From the NCBI RefSeq assembly GCF_000442515.1, contig NZ_AQPH01000023.1:1-45682 (forward strand): a stretch of DNA of 45,682 nucleotides. Direction: 5' to 3'. Shown piece after piece: positions 8,521 to 17,321 of this stretch. The stretch is from Magnetospirillum fulvum MGU-K5 (lineage in GTDB: Bacteria; Pseudomonadota; Alphaproteobacteria; Rhodospirillales; Magnetospirillaceae). The first letter of the stretch is position 1, and each line of letters opens with the position of its first letter. The notes beneath the pieces were generated by a model, which was given only the letters and a program-made list of their open reading frames with translations, made no database searches and was not told the origin of the DNA. A program made the position numbers and the translations under genes.

Positions 8521-9342
8521 ATGACCAAGCGCGCTCATGTCATCGTCGTCGGCAATGAAAAGGGGGGGAACCGCAAATCGACCATCTCGATGCATCTGAT
8601 CGTCAGCCTGCTCGAACGCGGCCTGTCGGTCGGCAGCATCGACCTTGACGCCCGTCAGGCAACGCTGACCCGCTATCTCAAGAACCGCGAGGCCCGCGCC
8701 GACCGCGCCCAACTGGGGCTGGCGATGCCCGATCATATCGCGGTGCCGCCGACCCACGATCCCAAGGAGGACGAGGCGCGGTTGCTCGACACCTTCAACC
8801 AGTTCGCCAACGCCCATGACGTCATCGTGATCGACACTCCGGGCAGCGACCATGCCCTGTCGCGGATGGGACATTCCTTCGCCGACACCCTGGTGACGCC
8901 GTTGAATGACAGTCTGGTCGATCTCGACGTGCTGGGGCGGGTCGATCCGGCGACGATGAAAATCCTTCGTCCCAGCCATTACGCCGAAATGGTGTGGGAG
9001 ACCAAGAAGGCGCGGGCGATGCGCGGCGAACGGGCGGTGGTCGATTGGATCGTGCTGAGAAACCGGCTGTCCAATCTCGACGCCCGCAACAAGCGCGAGA
9101 TGGAAAAGCTGCTGGCCGATCTGGCCCGCCGGGTCGGATTCCGCGTCATTCCCGGCCTGGGCGAGCGGGTGATCTATCGTTCGATGTTTCTCGAAGGGCT
9201 GACCCTGCTCGACCTGCGCCGCAAAATCGAAGGCTTCGATCTGTCGATGAGCCATGTCGCCGCCCGTCAGGAATTGCGCACTCTGGTCGACGCAATCGCC
9301 CTGCCGAAGCTGGGCGGAGCCGGGCCGGGGCAGGGGGGATGA
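8521..9342 (+). CDS. mipZ: Division-plane positioning ATPase MipZ
   Basis: MipZ is the alphaproteobacterial ParA-like ATPase that forms a polar gradient and inhibits FtsZ assembly away from midcell. The 273-residue protein matches Caulobacter MipZ along its length as I recall it: VIVVGNEKGG at the start, IDLDARQ, VIDTPGSD, then the MipZ-specific DWIVLRNRLSNLDARNKRE and GFRVIPGLGERVIYRSMF. The signature Lys14 and the P-loop Lys19-Ser-Thr are present. The glycine before that Lys is replaced by Arg18 (KGGNRKST), an unusual change. The ATG has GAGG six bases upstream; the frame extending back to 7792 is antisense to the FAD oxidoreductase and rejected. Confidence 0.9.
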   Translation: MTKRAHVIVVGNEKGGNRKSTISMHLIVSLLERGLSVGSIDLDARQATLTRYLKNREARADRAQLGLAMPDHIAVPPTHDPKEDEARLLDTFNQFANAHDVIVIDTPGSDHALSRMGHSFADTLVTPLNDSLVDLDVLGRVDPATMKILRPSHYAEMVWETKKARAMRGERAVVDWIVLRNRLSNLDARNKREMEKLLADLARRVGFRVIPGLGERVIYRSMFLEGLTLLDLRRKIEGFDLSMSHVAARQELRTLVDAIALPKLGGAGPGQGG

Positions 9343-9444
9343 TACGCGGTTGGCGTTTTTCCGATTGCCTCTGCCCCCCGGTATAACCATATGCTGTGAG
9401 ATGAAGTGCGCAGCTCGATCTGACGTGCTAATCTCGGAGAACAT

Positions 9445-9849
9445 ATGCAAAACATCGATAAACAGGCCAAGTCCAAGGCCAAAGCTGGCTTTGGCGAGCG
9501 TCTGAACACGGCCGCCGCCGCCAAGAAGGCGATGGTTGAGAAGTGGCGCGCCAACAAGATCGATACCACCGATCCGGTCTATCTGGAGAAGCAGGCGGCC
9601 CTTCAGGTCGCCGCTGCCGCCCGTGCCGAACGCGACGCCCAGCGCAAGGCGGAGAAAGAGGCGGCCAAACTTCAGGCCATCGCCGACCGCAAGGCGGAAA
9701 AGGACGCCGCCGCCGCTAAGATCATCGCCGATCAGGCCGCCGCCGAGGCCGCCCGGATCGAGGCGATCGCCGCTGAGGCCGCGCTGGAAGAGCAGCGCAA
9801 GGCCGCCCGCGACGCCCGTTATGCCGCCCGCAAGGCGCGCAGCAAGTAA
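9445..9849 (+). CDS. DUF6481-like alanine-rich coiled-coil protein
   Basis: This is a short 134-residue, highly charged helical protein rich in Ala, Lys, Glu and Arg. It begins MQNIDKQAKSKAKAGFGERL and continues as near-continuous heptad-like helix (EKEAAKLQAIADRKAEKDAA). It resembles the small cytosolic DUF6481 family common in alphaproteobacteria, whose function is not known. There is no signal peptide or membrane segment. An AT-richer stretch lies just upstream and probably holds its promoter. It stands alone between mipZ and the hyf-like cluster. Confidence 0.75.
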   Translation: MQNIDKQAKSKAKAGFGERLNTAAAAKKAMVEKWRANKIDTTDPVYLEKQAALQVAAAARAERDAQRKAEKEAAKLQAIADRKAEKDAAAAKIIADQAAAEAARIEAIAAEAALEEQRKAARDARYAARKARSK

Positions 9850-9861
9850 AGTGCCGGGTCT

Positions 9862-9895
9862 CCGCTTCCGCCGGTCGGACGATCGGGGGAAGCGG
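9862..9895 (+). other. Hairpin after the DUF6481 gene
   Basis: CCGCTTCC pairs with GGAAGCGG across an 18-base loop that itself contains CCG/CGG. There is no T-run, so it is at best a weak terminator or an RNA-stabilising 3' structure. Confidence 0.3.
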
Positions 9896-10028
9896 GGTAC
9901 TTGTCGGCCCCCCCGTTTGTCGTGATAAGCTCCTGAAAAGGACCGGGAACAGACCGGCCGTCCGGGAGCGCTTTCTTGACTTCTCATCCGTCGTTCTGCC
10001 GTCCTGGTCCATCCGGGCTGCTGTACCC

Positions 10029-12044
10029 ATGCTGATCGCCGCCTCTTTGTCGGCGTTGGTGCTGCTGTCGCTGCTCGCCGTTGTCGCCGGTGGTCGTGAG
10101 ATCACCCATCGGTTGGTCCATGCCGGGTGCGCCGCCGCCAGTCTGGGGCTGCTGATCGGCGGCCTGACCCATCTCGGCACCGGCCCGGGCGGGTCGCCCT
10201 CGATCGTCCTGCCGCTCGGTCTGCCGTGGATGGCGGCCCATTTCCGCCTCGATAATCTGTCCGCCTTGTTCATGGTGGTGGTCGATCTCGCCGCCGTCGC
10301 CGCCTCGGTCTATGGCATCGGCTATTGCCGCCATCTGCCCGAAGTGCGGCGGGTGACCCCGTTCTTCCCGCTGTTCCTGTTCGGAATGAACGCGGTGTTG
10401 CTGGCCGACGACGCCTTCATGTTCCTGGTGGCGTGGGAATTCATGTCGCTGGCGTCGTGGCTGATGGTGCTGGCCGACCATAAATCTGCGGAAAACCGCC
10501 ATGCCGGGATGGTCTATCTGGTGATGGCGGCGTTTGGCACCTTTTGCCTGCTGACCAGTTTCGGTCTGATGGCCGGGGCGGGCGGGGCCTATACCTTCAC
10601 CGCGATGCGTCAGGCCGAACTGGCGGCGGTTCCTGCCTTTCTGGTGGTGCTGACGGCGGTGCTGGGCGCTGGGTCGAAGGCCGGTCTGGTGCCGCTCCAT
10701 GTCTGGCTGCCGCTGGCCCATCCCGCCGCCCCCAGCCATGTCTCGGCGCTGATGAGCGGGGTGATGACCAAGGTCGCGCTGTACGGCCTGATCCGCATCC
10801 TGTTCGACCTCCACGGCGAGGTGCCGTGGGAATGGGGCGCGGCGCTGATGGTGATCGGCGGGGTCAGCGCGGTGCTGGGCGTGCTCTATGCGCTGTTCCA
10901 GGACGATCTGAAGCGGCTTTTGGCCTATTCCACCGTCGAGAATGTCGGCGTCGCGGTGATCGGGCTGGGGCTCGGCATCGCCTTCAAGGATGCGGGCGAA
11001 CCGGCGCTGGCGGCGCTGGCTTTGGTCGGCGGGCTCTATCACATCGTCAATCACTCAATCTTCAAGACCTTGCTGTTCTTTGCCGCCGGGGCGGTGATCA
11101 GCGCCACCGGCGAACGCCGTTTGAGCGGCCTGGGCGGGTTGCTGAACCGGATGCCGTGGACCGGCACCGCGGCCCTGGTCGGTGCCGGGGCGATTTCGGC
11201 GCTGCCGCCGCTGAACGGCTTCGTGTCGGAATGGCTGATCCTTCAGGCCCTGTTCAAGGGGCCGGGCCTGCCGCATTGGGCGATGAAGTTCGGCGTGCCG
11301 GTGGTCGGCGCGATGCTGGCCCTGGCCGGGGCGCTGGCCGCGACCTGTTTCGTCCGCGCCTATGGCATCGTCTTTCTGGGCCGTCCCCGTTCGTTGGCGG
11401 CGGCGCGGGCCGATCTGCATCCGACCCCGGCCAGTATGCGCTGGACGATGGCGGTGCTGGCGCTGCTGTGCATCCTGCTCGGCGCGATCCCGGTGACGGT
11501 GACGGATGCCTTGTCGGCGGTGGTCCAGCCGATGACCGGGCTGCATTTCGCGGTGTCGGCCGATCTGGGCTGGCCGTGGCTGTCGCCGGTCAGTTCGACC
11601 CGGGGCTCTTATTCCGGCACGATGCTGGTGATGGTCGGGGCCGTGCTGTTCGCCGTCGCGGTGGTGCTGGCCCATGGGCTGGGCACCCGAGGCGTTCGCC
11701 GCGCCGATGCCTGGGATTGCGGCCACCGCGAGGATATCCCCGAAACCCAATATACCGGCCAGAGCTTTTCCCAGCCGCTGCGCCGGGTGTTCGGCACCTC
11801 GATCTTCCTGGCGCGCGAAACGGTCGAGATGCCTGAACCGGGCGAGCGCAGTCCGGCCCGGCTTTCGGTGCGGATGATCGATCCGGTGTGGGTCTGGCTC
11901 TATGACCCGATCTCGCGGGCGATCAATTTCATCGCCGACCGGGTCAACCGGATGCAGTTCCTGACGGTGCGGGGCTATCTGCTGATGATGTTCTCCACCC
12001 TGGTCTTCATGCTGCTGGTGGTGGCGTGGAGGCAGCAGCCATGA
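10029..12044 (+). CDS. hyfB: Hydrogenase-4 component B-like proton-conducting membrane subunit
   Basis: This is the large antiporter-type (NuoL/HyfB) subunit of a membrane-bound hydrogenase-related complex, expected to move H+ or Na+. The 671-residue protein is almost all transmembrane helix. The conserved functional residues of the family are visible: Glu in VAWEFMSLASWLMV, Lys in GAGSKAGLVPLHVWLP, and the His-rich HPAAPSHVSALMSG loop. A second Lys lies in DDLKRLLAYSTVENVG. The C-terminal extension ends in an extra membrane helix. It is the first gene of a six-gene set joined by overlaps. A possible promoter (TTGTCG, 16 bases, TGATAA at 9901-9928) precedes it, with low confidence. No strong ribosome-binding site is seen. 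Confidence 0.9.
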   Translation: MLIAASLSALVLLSLLAVVAGGREITHRLVHAGCAAASLGLLIGGLTHLGTGPGGSPSIVLPLGLPWMAAHFRLDNLSALFMVVVDLAAVAASVYGIGYCRHLPEVRRVTPFFPLFLFGMNAVLLADDAFMFLVAWEFMSLASWLMVLADHKSAENRHAGMVYLVMAAFGTFCLLTSFGLMAGAGGAYTFTAMRQAELAAVPAFLVVLTAVLGAGSKAGLVPLHVWLPLAHPAAPSHVSALMSGVMTKVALYGLIRILFDLHGEVPWEWGAALMVIGGVSAVLGVLYALFQDDLKRLLAYSTVENVGVAVIGLGLGIAFKDAGEPALAALALVGGLYHIVNHSIFKTLLFFAAGAVISATGERRLSGLGGLLNRMPWTGTAALVGAGAISALPPLNGFVSEWLILQALFKGPGLPHWAMKFGVPVVGAMLALAGALAATCFVRAYGIVFLGRPRSLAAARADLHPTPASMRWTMAVLALLCILLGAIPVTVTDALSAVVQPMTGLHFAVSADLGWPWLSPVSSTRGSYSGTMLVMVGAVLFAVAVVLAHGLGTRGVRRADAWDCGHREDIPETQYTGQSFSQPLRRVFGTSIFLARETVEMPEPGERSPARLSVRMIDPVWVWLYDPISRAINFIADRVNRMQFLTVRGYLLMMFSTLVFMLLVVAWRQQP

Positions 12045-12987
12045 CCGAATTTCTGATTCAACTGGCGCAAATCTTCCTGGTGGTGGCGCTGGCCCCGTTG
12101 GTCACCGGCTGGGTCCGGCTGGTCAAGGCGCGGTTGCAGGGTCGGGTCGGAGCGTCGGCGTTGCAGCCCTATCGCGACCTTTACCGCCTGCTGCAACAAG
12201 AGGCGGTGGTGGCCCATTCCGCCTCGTGGCTGTTCCGTGTCGCGCCCTATGTCACCTTCAGCGCGGTGTGGCTGGCCGCCGTGCTGATCCCGACCTTCAC
12301 CACCGATCTGATCCTGGCCCCGGCCGCCGATCTGATCGCCCTGGTGGCGCTGTTGGGGGTGGCGCGGTTCTGGACCGCCCTGGCCGGACTGGATGTCGGC
12401 ACCGCGTTCGGCGGGCTGGGGGCATCGCGCGAGATGATGATCGCCTCGCTGGCCGAACCGGCGATGCTGATGGTGACCTTCTCGCTGTCACTGGTGTCGG
12501 GCAGCACCGCGCCGTCGCAGATCATCGCCTTCGTGCTGTCGGGCAGCGTCGGGATCGAGGTGTCGATGGGGCTGGCGCTGGCGGCGCTGGTGATCGTCGC
12601 GGTGGCGGAAAACGGACGGATTCCGATTGATAACCCCTCGACCCATCTGGAACTGACGATGGTGCACGAGGCGATGGTGCTGGAATATTCCGGCCGTCAC
12701 CTCGCTTTGATGGAAGCGGCGGGGATGGTGCGGTTGACCCTGTTCCTCGCCCTGATCGGCGGTCTGTTCGCGCCGTGGGGCATCGCCCAGGCCGGAGCGG
12801 GCTGGGGGGAATGGCGGTGGGGCTGGGAGCATTCTTTGCCAAAAGCTTTGCCCTGGCCTCGGCCTTGGCGGTGTTCGAGACCGGGATCGCCAAGATGCGG
12901 GTGTTCCGCTATGCCGATTTCCTGGGCGGCGCGCTGCTGCTGGGGCTGCTGGCGACGATCTTCCTCTACGTGTCGGAGGCGGTGTGA
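12041..12987 (+). CDS. hyfC: Hydrogenase-4 component C / NuoH-like subunit, interrupted by a one-base frameshift
   Basis: This is a membrane anchor subunit of the NuoH/HyfC/HycD family, which connects the catalytic arm to the ion-pumping arm. The family segment AENGRIPIDNPSTHLELTMV is intact. The frame breaks at a run of six G at 12804-12809. Before it the protein reads FAPWGIAQAGAGWG; after it, one frame over, comes the expected final helix region (GLGAFFAKSFALASALAVFE to FLYVSEAV) ending at TGA 12985-12987. One extra G would give a 315-residue product of normal length. The ATG overlaps the hyfB stop, and the corrected TGA overlaps the hyfE ATG (TGATG), which supports the corrected end. Most likely a sequencing undercall. 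Confidence 0.85.
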
Positions 12988-13655
12988 TGGGAGCCGGGCA
13001 GATCTCCTATGACGTCGCCCACCTGATCGGGGCCACCGTGCTGATGGCCGGGCTGCAATTGCTGTATCAGCGTCGTCTGTTCGCGGTGATCAACACCTTC
13101 GCCTTCCAGGCCCTGGCCTTGGCCGCCGCCGCCGGGTGGCAGGCCCATGTCCAGAATGCGCCGCATCTCTACGTCACCGCCGGGATCGCCCTGGTGTTCA
13201 AGGCAATGATCGTCCCCTTCGCCCTGCATTGGCTGATCGAAAAGCTGGGGATTCACCGCAGCGTCGAAACCGCGATGTCGATCGGCTGGACGATGATGGC
13301 CGGGGTGGCGCTGGTGGCGCTGTCGATTCTGCTGGTGCTGCCGGTCACCGCCAACGCGGCGGCGCTGACCCGCGAGAGTCTGGCCCTGGCGATGAGCGTG
13401 GTGCTGATCGGCCTCTTGATGATGATCACGAGGCGTAATGCGGTAACTCAGGTGGTCGGCTTCATGGCGCTGGAAAACGGGCTGATCCTGGCGGCGGTGT
13501 CGGCCAAGGGAATGCCGCTGGTGGTGGAAATTTCGGTGGCGTTTTCGGTTCTGGTGGCGATGACCCTGTTCGGCATCTTCTTTTTCCGCATCCGCGAGCG
13601 CTTTGACACCCTCGACATCAACGATGTCGAAACCTATCGCGGGGACCGGCAATGA
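12987..13655 (+). CDS. hyfE: Hydrogenase-4 component E-like membrane protein
   Basis: This 222-residue all-helical membrane protein is homologous to HyfE, which carries a NuoK-like segment. It begins MGAGQISYDVAHLIGATVLM. The NuoK-like part is seen in VVGFMALENGLILAAVSAKG, with its membrane-embedded Glu. The ATG at 12987 shares a base with the corrected hyfC stop (TGATG); the GTG three bases earlier is not needed. The stop overlaps the hyfF start (ATGA). It is expected to form part of the ion-translocating membrane domain. Confidence 0.88.
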   Translation: MGAGQISYDVAHLIGATVLMAGLQLLYQRRLFAVINTFAFQALALAAAAGWQAHVQNAPHLYVTAGIALVFKAMIVPFALHWLIEKLGIHRSVETAMSIGWTMMAGVALVALSILLVLPVTANAAALTRESLALAMSVVLIGLLMMITRRNAVTQVVGFMALENGLILAAVSAKGMPLVVEISVAFSVLVAMTLFGIFFFRIRERFDTLDINDVETYRGDRQ

Positions 13656-15142
13656 TCGACCGGCTGACGGGCTTGCCCGGGCTTGAAAACCCGCTGCTGT
13701 GGATTCTGGCGGTGCCGCTGGGGGCGGCTGGCTTCCTCGCGGTCTTGCGGGACTGGCGGGTGGCGTCGTGGGTCAATGTCGCGGCGTCGGCCTTGACCTT
13801 CATCGCCTCGCTGGTGCTGCTGCGAGTGCGTCCGGCCCCGACCAAGTTGTTCTTCATCGACGATTTCAACGTCTATCTGGTGGTGCTGACCGCCTTTGTC
13901 GGCCTGACCACCTCGGTGTTCTCGGCTGCCTATATCGCCCGCGAAAGCGAGGGTAACCGCCTGTCCGACCTGCATCTGCGCTTTTATCACGCGATGTATC
14001 AGGCCTTTCTGTTCACGATGCTGCTGGCGCTGTCGGCCAACAATACCGGGGTGATGTGGGTCGCGGTCGAGGCGGCGACCCTGACCACCGTGCTGATGGT
14101 CAGCCTGTACCGCACCCGCGAGGCGATCGAGGCGGCGTGGAAATATTTCATCCTCTGCTCGGTCGGCATCGGGCTGGCGTTGTTCGGGACGATCCTGGTC
14201 TATCTGGCGGCCCAGCCGGTGATGGGCGACGGAGCGGATTCGATGGCCTGGACCGAGATGATGCGCCGGGCGGCGGAGTTCCAACCCGATCTCTTGAACC
14301 TCGCCTTCGTCTTCGTGCTGGTCGGCTATGGCACCAAGGTCGGTCTGGCCCCGCTCCATGCCTGGTTGCCCGACGCCCATGCCGAGGGGCCGACCCCGAT
14401 TTCGGCGGTGCTGTCGGGGCTGTTGCTGAACGTCGCGTTGTACGCCCTGCTGCGCTTTAAGATGCTGCTGTCGGCCAATGGCCAGACCCTGTCGCCCGGT
14501 CCGTTGCTGGTGGTGATGGGGCTGTCGTCATTGTTCCTGTCGGCCTTCATGCTGTACCGGCGCGGCGACATCAAACGGCTGTTCGCCTATTCCTCGATCG
14601 AGCATATGGGGCTGATCACCTTTGCCTTTGGGATGGGCGGGCCGCTGGCCAATTTCGCCGGTCTGCTCCACATGACGATGCATTCGTTGACCAAGTCGGC
14701 GATCTTTTTCGCGGTGGGCATCATCTCGCAGAACGAGGGAACCAAGCGGATCGCCGATATCCGGGGCCTGACAATGTCGCATCCGGTGCTGGGCTGGGGC
14801 TTTGTCCTGGCGGTGCTGGCGATTGCCGGTCTGCCGCCGATGGGTGTGTTCATGAGCGAGTTCCTGGTGCTGGGATCGACCTTCTCGCGCCAGCCGCTGT
14901 TGGCGCTGCCGCTGGCGATCGCGCTGTTGCTGGCGTTCGGCGCGCTGATCAGCCGGTTACAGATGATGGCGTTCGGCGAGCCGCCGCCGCGTTCGGCGGT
15001 TCAGAGCCATGCCGGGCGGGCGTCGAGTATCCTGGCGCTGACCCCGCTGTGGCTACACATGGCGCTGGTGCTGATGGCCGGGCTGTATCTGCCCGCGCCG
15101 TTGGTGGCGTGGTTCCACACGGTGGCGAGGATGCTGGGATGA
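13652..15142 (+). CDS. hyfF: Hydrogenase-4 component F-like antiporter subunit
   Basis: This is the second NuoL/M/N-type subunit of the complex, 496 residues and mostly membrane-spanning. Conserved features are Glu in VAVEAATLTTVLMVSLYRT, the lysine in YGTKVGLAPLHAWLPDAHAE, and a further Lys in GDIKRLFAYSSIEHMG, the residues that relay protons in complex I homologues. Together with hyfB it gives the complex two antiporter-like modules. The start overlaps the hyfE stop and the stop overlaps the hyfG start, both as ATGA, so translation is coupled. No frameshift is seen. Confidence 0.92.
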   Translation: MIDRLTGLPGLENPLLWILAVPLGAAGFLAVLRDWRVASWVNVAASALTFIASLVLLRVRPAPTKLFFIDDFNVYLVVLTAFVGLTTSVFSAAYIARESEGNRLSDLHLRFYHAMYQAFLFTMLLALSANNTGVMWVAVEAATLTTVLMVSLYRTREAIEAAWKYFILCSVGIGLALFGTILVYLAAQPVMGDGADSMAWTEMMRRAAEFQPDLLNLAFVFVLVGYGTKVGLAPLHAWLPDAHAEGPTPISAVLSGLLLNVALYALLRFKMLLSANGQTLSPGPLLVVMGLSSLFLSAFMLYRRGDIKRLFAYSSIEHMGLITFAFGMGGPLANFAGLLHMTMHSLTKSAIFFAVGIISQNEGTKRIADIRGLTMSHPVLGWGFVLAVLAIAGLPPMGVFMSEFLVLGSTFSRQPLLALPLAIALLLAFGALISRLQMMAFGEPPPRSAVQSHAGRASSILALTPLWLHMALVLMAGLYLPAPLVAWFHTVARMLG

Positions 15143-16659
15143 TCGGGCAGGAAACGCTGGCGGAGTTTCTGGCCGGAGCCGAGACGGTGGCGGGCAGCCA
15201 TCCCTATCCCCGAACCCGGCTGGACCGGGTCGGCTGGCAGGCGCTGGTGGCGCGGCTGGCCGGATCGGATTGGGGCCTGATGGCCGAATGGGGCGAACCG
15301 GACGAGGTCTATGTCGCCCTGCGCGACGAAAGCGACGGCGAGATCCGCATCGTCTCGCACCGCTGTTTCGACCGCCGCTTTGCCGCGATCGGTGCGGTCA
15401 GACCGGCGGCGATCCGGCTGGAGCGGGCGATCCGCGATCTGTGGGGGCTGGAGCCCGAGGGGCTGGACGACCGCCGTCCCTGGCTTGATCATGGCCGCTG
15501 GCCGGTGCGCCAGCCGCTGGCGGCGCGGCCGCGCGATCCCTCGCCGACGCCGTTCGCTTATCCCTTCCTGACCGCCGAAGGCGAGGGGCTGCACCAGATT
15601 CCGGTCGGGCCGGTCCATGCCGGGGTGATCGAGCCGGGCCATTTCCGCTTTCACGCCCAGGGCGAGACGGTGGTGCGGCTGGAAGCGCGGCTGGGCTATA
15701 CCCATAAGGGGATCGCCGGGCTGGCGACCGGCCGGACAATCAAAGAGGTGGCGCGACTGGCCGGGCGGGTCTCGGGGGATTCCACCGTCGCCTATGCCCT
15801 GGCCTATGCCCGTGCCGTCGAGGCCGCGACCGGGGCCGATGTGCCGCGCCGGGCCAACTGGCTGCGCGCCCTGATGGCCGAGCTGGAGCGGCTGGCCAAT
15901 CACCTTGCCGATATCGGCGGTATCTGCAACGACGCCGCCTTTGCGGTGATGCTGGCCCATATGTCGGTGCTGCGCGAACGCATCCTGGGGGTCAATCGGG
16001 CGCTGTTCGGCCATCGCCTGCTGATGGATCAGGTGGTGCCGGGCGGTGTTGCCGCCGATCTGCCGCCCGAAGGGTCCGAGACGATCAAGCAATTGCTGTA
16101 CGGGCTGCACAAGGAAATCGACCGCGCCCGCCAATTGTACGAAAACACTCCCTCGCTGTCCGACCGGACCCAGGGCACCGGCATCCTGCCCTCGGCCCTG
16201 GCCAATCGGTTCGGTGCGGGCGGATTCGTCGGCCGCGCCTCGGGGCGGGGGCATGACGCCCGCCGTGTGCCGGGCTATCCGCCCTACGAGATGCTGGATC
16301 TCTCGGTGCCGATGCTGCTCGAAGGCGACGTCAACGCCCGGGTGATGATCCGCTTTGCCGAGGCGGCGGAAAGCCTGCGCCTGATCAACCGCATCCTGCT
16401 CGAACTGCCCGACGGGCCGGTGCGGACCGACCTGCCGCTGCGGGCGGGCGAGGGGATGGCGGTGACCGAAAGCTTTCGCGGCGAGGTGCTGGTGTGGGTC
16501 CGGGTCGATGAGTCCGGGCGGGTGGTCCGCTTCCACGCCCACGACCCGTCCTGGTTCCAGTGGCCGTTGCTGGAAGCGACGATCAAAGGCAACATCGTTG
16601 CCGACTTCCCGCTGTGCAACAAATCGTTCAATTGTTCCTATTCGGGGCATGACCAATGA
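15139..16659 (+). CDS. hyfG: Hydrogenase-like large subunit (NuoC-NuoD fusion) lacking the Ni-Fe site cysteines
   Basis: This 506-residue protein has a NuoC/30-kDa-like N-terminal domain (about 1-170) fused to a NuoD/hydrogenase large subunit domain, as in HyfG/HycE. The second domain starts with GPVHAGVIEPGHFRF and contains ELERLANHLADIGGIC. The two Ni-Fe ligand motifs are changed. RxCGxC is R210-V-S212-G-D-S215. DPCxxC is D469-P470-S471-W-F-Q474. All four cysteines are therefore absent, and the protein runs on about 30 residues past the second site (to CNKSFNCSYSGHDQ), so no protease-processed tail is expected. This pattern defines Ehr complexes (energy-converting hydrogenase related), whose electron partners are not settled. 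It should not be annotated as a working hydrogenase. Confidence 0.9.
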   Translation: MIGQETLAEFLAGAETVAGSHPYPRTRLDRVGWQALVARLAGSDWGLMAEWGEPDEVYVALRDESDGEIRIVSHRCFDRRFAAIGAVRPAAIRLERAIRDLWGLEPEGLDDRRPWLDHGRWPVRQPLAARPRDPSPTPFAYPFLTAEGEGLHQIPVGPVHAGVIEPGHFRFHAQGETVVRLEARLGYTHKGIAGLATGRTIKEVARLAGRVSGDSTVAYALAYARAVEAATGADVPRRANWLRALMAELERLANHLADIGGICNDAAFAVMLAHMSVLRERILGVNRALFGHRLLMDQVVPGGVAADLPPEGSETIKQLLYGLHKEIDRARQLYENTPSLSDRTQGTGILPSALANRFGAGGFVGRASGRGHDARRVPGYPPYEMLDLSVPMLLEGDVNARVMIRFAEAAESLRLINRILLELPDGPVRTDLPLRAGEGMAVTESFRGEVLVWVRVDESGRVVRFHAHDPSWFQWPLLEATIKGNIVADFPLCNKSFNCSYSGHDQ

Positions 16660-17192
16660 TTCCCCCGATTTCGAAATTACTGTTCCGTGCCCTGACCCGG
16701 GGACCGCAGACAAGGCGCGGGCCGGTCGCGCCCGATCCCGACGGCGCGCTGGAACTGGCGGCGGCGCTGGGCGAGCGGGCGCGGGCCAAGCTGGGCCGTT
16801 CGCTGGCGATCCGCGAGGTCGATGCCGGATCGTGCAATGGCTGCGAGTTGGAGATTCACGCCGTCAACGGTCCCGTCTATGACCTGGAACGGTTCGGCAT
16901 CCGCTTTGTCGCCAGCCCACGCCATGCCGACGTGCTGATGGTGACCGGCCCGGTCACCGCCAACATGGCCGAGGCGCTGCGGCGGACCTACGAGGCGGTG
17001 CCGTCGCCGAAATGGGTGGTGGCGCTGGGCGATTGCGCGCGTGATGGCGGCTGCTTCGCCGGGTCCTATGCGGTGGTGGGCGGAGCCGCCTCGGTGGTGC
17101 CGGTTGATCTCCACATTCCCGGCTGCCCGCCCGAACCGGCGCGGATTCTATCCGGTCTGCTCGAAGTGATGGAGCGGGCGGTGAAAGGGTGA
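16656..17192 (+). CDS. hyfI: NuoB/HyfI-like [4Fe-4S] small subunit of the hydrogenase-related complex
   Basis: The 178-residue product is the small electron-transfer subunit of the NuoB/HyfI family. The four ligands of the N2-type cluster are in place: Cys60 and Cys63 (AGSCNGCELEI), Cys127 (GDCARDGGC) and Cys157 (IPGCPPEP). The electron path to the membrane domain therefore appears intact even though the large subunit has lost its Ni-Fe site. The start overlaps the hyfG stop (ATGA). No HyfA/HyfH-like ferredoxin subunit follows, so the redox partner that docks here is not encoded next door. Length is slightly shorter than complex I NuoB. Confidence 0.9.
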   Translation: MIPPISKLLFRALTRGPQTRRGPVAPDPDGALELAAALGERARAKLGRSLAIREVDAGSCNGCELEIHAVNGPVYDLERFGIRFVASPRHADVLMVTGPVTANMAEALRRTYEAVPSPKWVVALGDCARDGGCFAGSYAVVGGAASVVPVDLHIPGCPPEPARILSGLLEVMERAVKG

Positions 17193-17321
17193 TCTTTTCG
17201 CGTCCGCGTTAAGAAGACCCGTGCACCCGCGGTCACCCTCGGCTAAGACAGTACCGGATAGACTAAATGGGGTTTGCCTCCGCCCGGACGGAGGATGGCC
17301 CCGGTCAAGGAAGGTATGAGG

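Noticed and set aside
17249-17261. 13-base sequence CAGTACCGGATAG repeated exactly at 32950-32962
   Set aside because: A 13-mer shared twice in 45 kb is expected by chance; flanks do not align and distance to genes differs.
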